From: Oceanobacillus sp. Castelsardo
GTDB lineage: Bacteria > Bacillota > Bacilli > Bacillales > Amphibacillaceae
Reading direction: 5' to 3'
Length of the DNA: 64,000 nt
Assembly: GCF_001659985.1 (NCBI RefSeq)
Contig: NZ_LYCS01000005.1
Span: forward strand, 255,317 to 319,316
Shown here: one piece after another, positions 63,884-64,000 of the stretch
How positions within the stretch are numbered: the stretch's first letter is position 1
Layout: each line of letters begins with the position of its first letter
Translations under genes and position numbers: made by a program
The notes under the pieces: model-generated
Told to the model about the DNA's origin: nothing
Database searches by the model: none
Seen by the model: only the letters and a program-made list of their open reading frames with translations

Positions 63884-64000
63884 GTACTGATTTTTGGTGG
63901 GAGTGTGTGCTGATATATGGTGCTTGAGTGCTGAATATATGCAGGGCGTGTACTGATATATGATGCATGACTACTGATATCCAGGGCGTGTGCTGATATA
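63884..64000 (+). repeat. CTGATAT array F, running off the window
   Basis: At least six CTGATAT-like cores at 20-23-bp spacing from immediately after the tagB copy 2 stop to the end of the window. Cores are co-directional with the gene. Spacers (ATGGTGCTTGAG, GCAGGGCGTG, ATGATGCATGAC) differ from those of the other arrays. The right end is not visible. Confidence 0.85.

Overview
The window is low-GC, with strong Shine-Dalgarno sites (GGAGG, AAGGGG), frequent GTG and TTG starts and Gram-positive cell-surface families throughout: LCP ligases, BY-kinase/PHP-phosphatase capsule regulation, CDP-glycerol teichoic acid transferases, SLH domains and CsaB. This points to a Bacillaceae-type Firmicute, probably from the Oceanobacillus/Virgibacillus/Ornithinibacillus neighbourhood. 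The genus is inference. No rRNA, tRNA, phage or complete transposon is visible. Nearly everything concerns building or decorating the envelope.

Layout. 1-620 holds debris, including the 3' end of a phosphoglucomutase gene. 20700 down to 708 (minus strand) is a roughly 20-kb exopolysaccharide/capsule operon: Wzz-like modulator, BY-kinase, PHP phosphatase, galU, initiating sugar-phosphate transferase, UDP-ManNAc dehydrogenase, glycosyltransferases, an asparagine-synthase-like protein, flippase, polymerase, four dTDP-rhamnose genes, UDP-GlcNAc 2-epimerase and an LCP ligase. The product should contain rhamnose and probably ManNAcA. 21316-23154 is a divergent anchored TPR/Ig-like protein. 23155-24766 has terminators, a possible decayed type I toxin-antitoxin locus and the first repeat array. 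24767-27493 has a second mnaA, a dispersed repeat and a second LCP gene. 28377-36598 leads with teichoic acid genes: a very large double transferase, a TagB/TagF-like transferase, galU copy 2, a TarS-like glycosyltransferase and tagGH. 37015-48012 has two secreted glucosaminidases (one with SLH domains), a polymerase, a first tagD-tagB pair and a GH26-like hydrolase. 48349-53686 is the tagA / flippase / DUF5693 / csaB operon for a pyruvylated secondary wall polymer. 55083-59200 holds non-envelope genes. 59988-63883 closes with tagO, a glycerophosphodiesterase and a second tagD-tagB pair.

The parts fit together. TagO and MnaA supply lipid-linked GlcNAc-ManNAc, TagA and TagB/TagF-type enzymes with TagD-made CDP-glycerol build poly(glycerol phosphate), TagGH exports it and LCP enzymes attach it. 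CsaB pyruvylates a wall glycan, which is the known ligand of SLH domains such as those of the glucosaminidase encoded just upstream.

The most unusual content is a family of six intergenic arrays (24251-24700, 42923-43396, 45261-45590, 53765-55053, 59370-59655, 63884-end). Each is built from a CTGATAT-type core repeated about every 21 bp, usually as 42-bp double units. Spacers are homogenised within an array but differ between arrays. About 140 cores are present. They are not CRISPR and not convincingly coding. Helical phasing, placement just 3' of wall genes and orientation that mostly follows the preceding gene make them the best candidate here for an undescribed system. Three other dispersed intergenic repeats also occur, one apparently inserted in the leader of galU copy 2 between 13-bp direct repeats.
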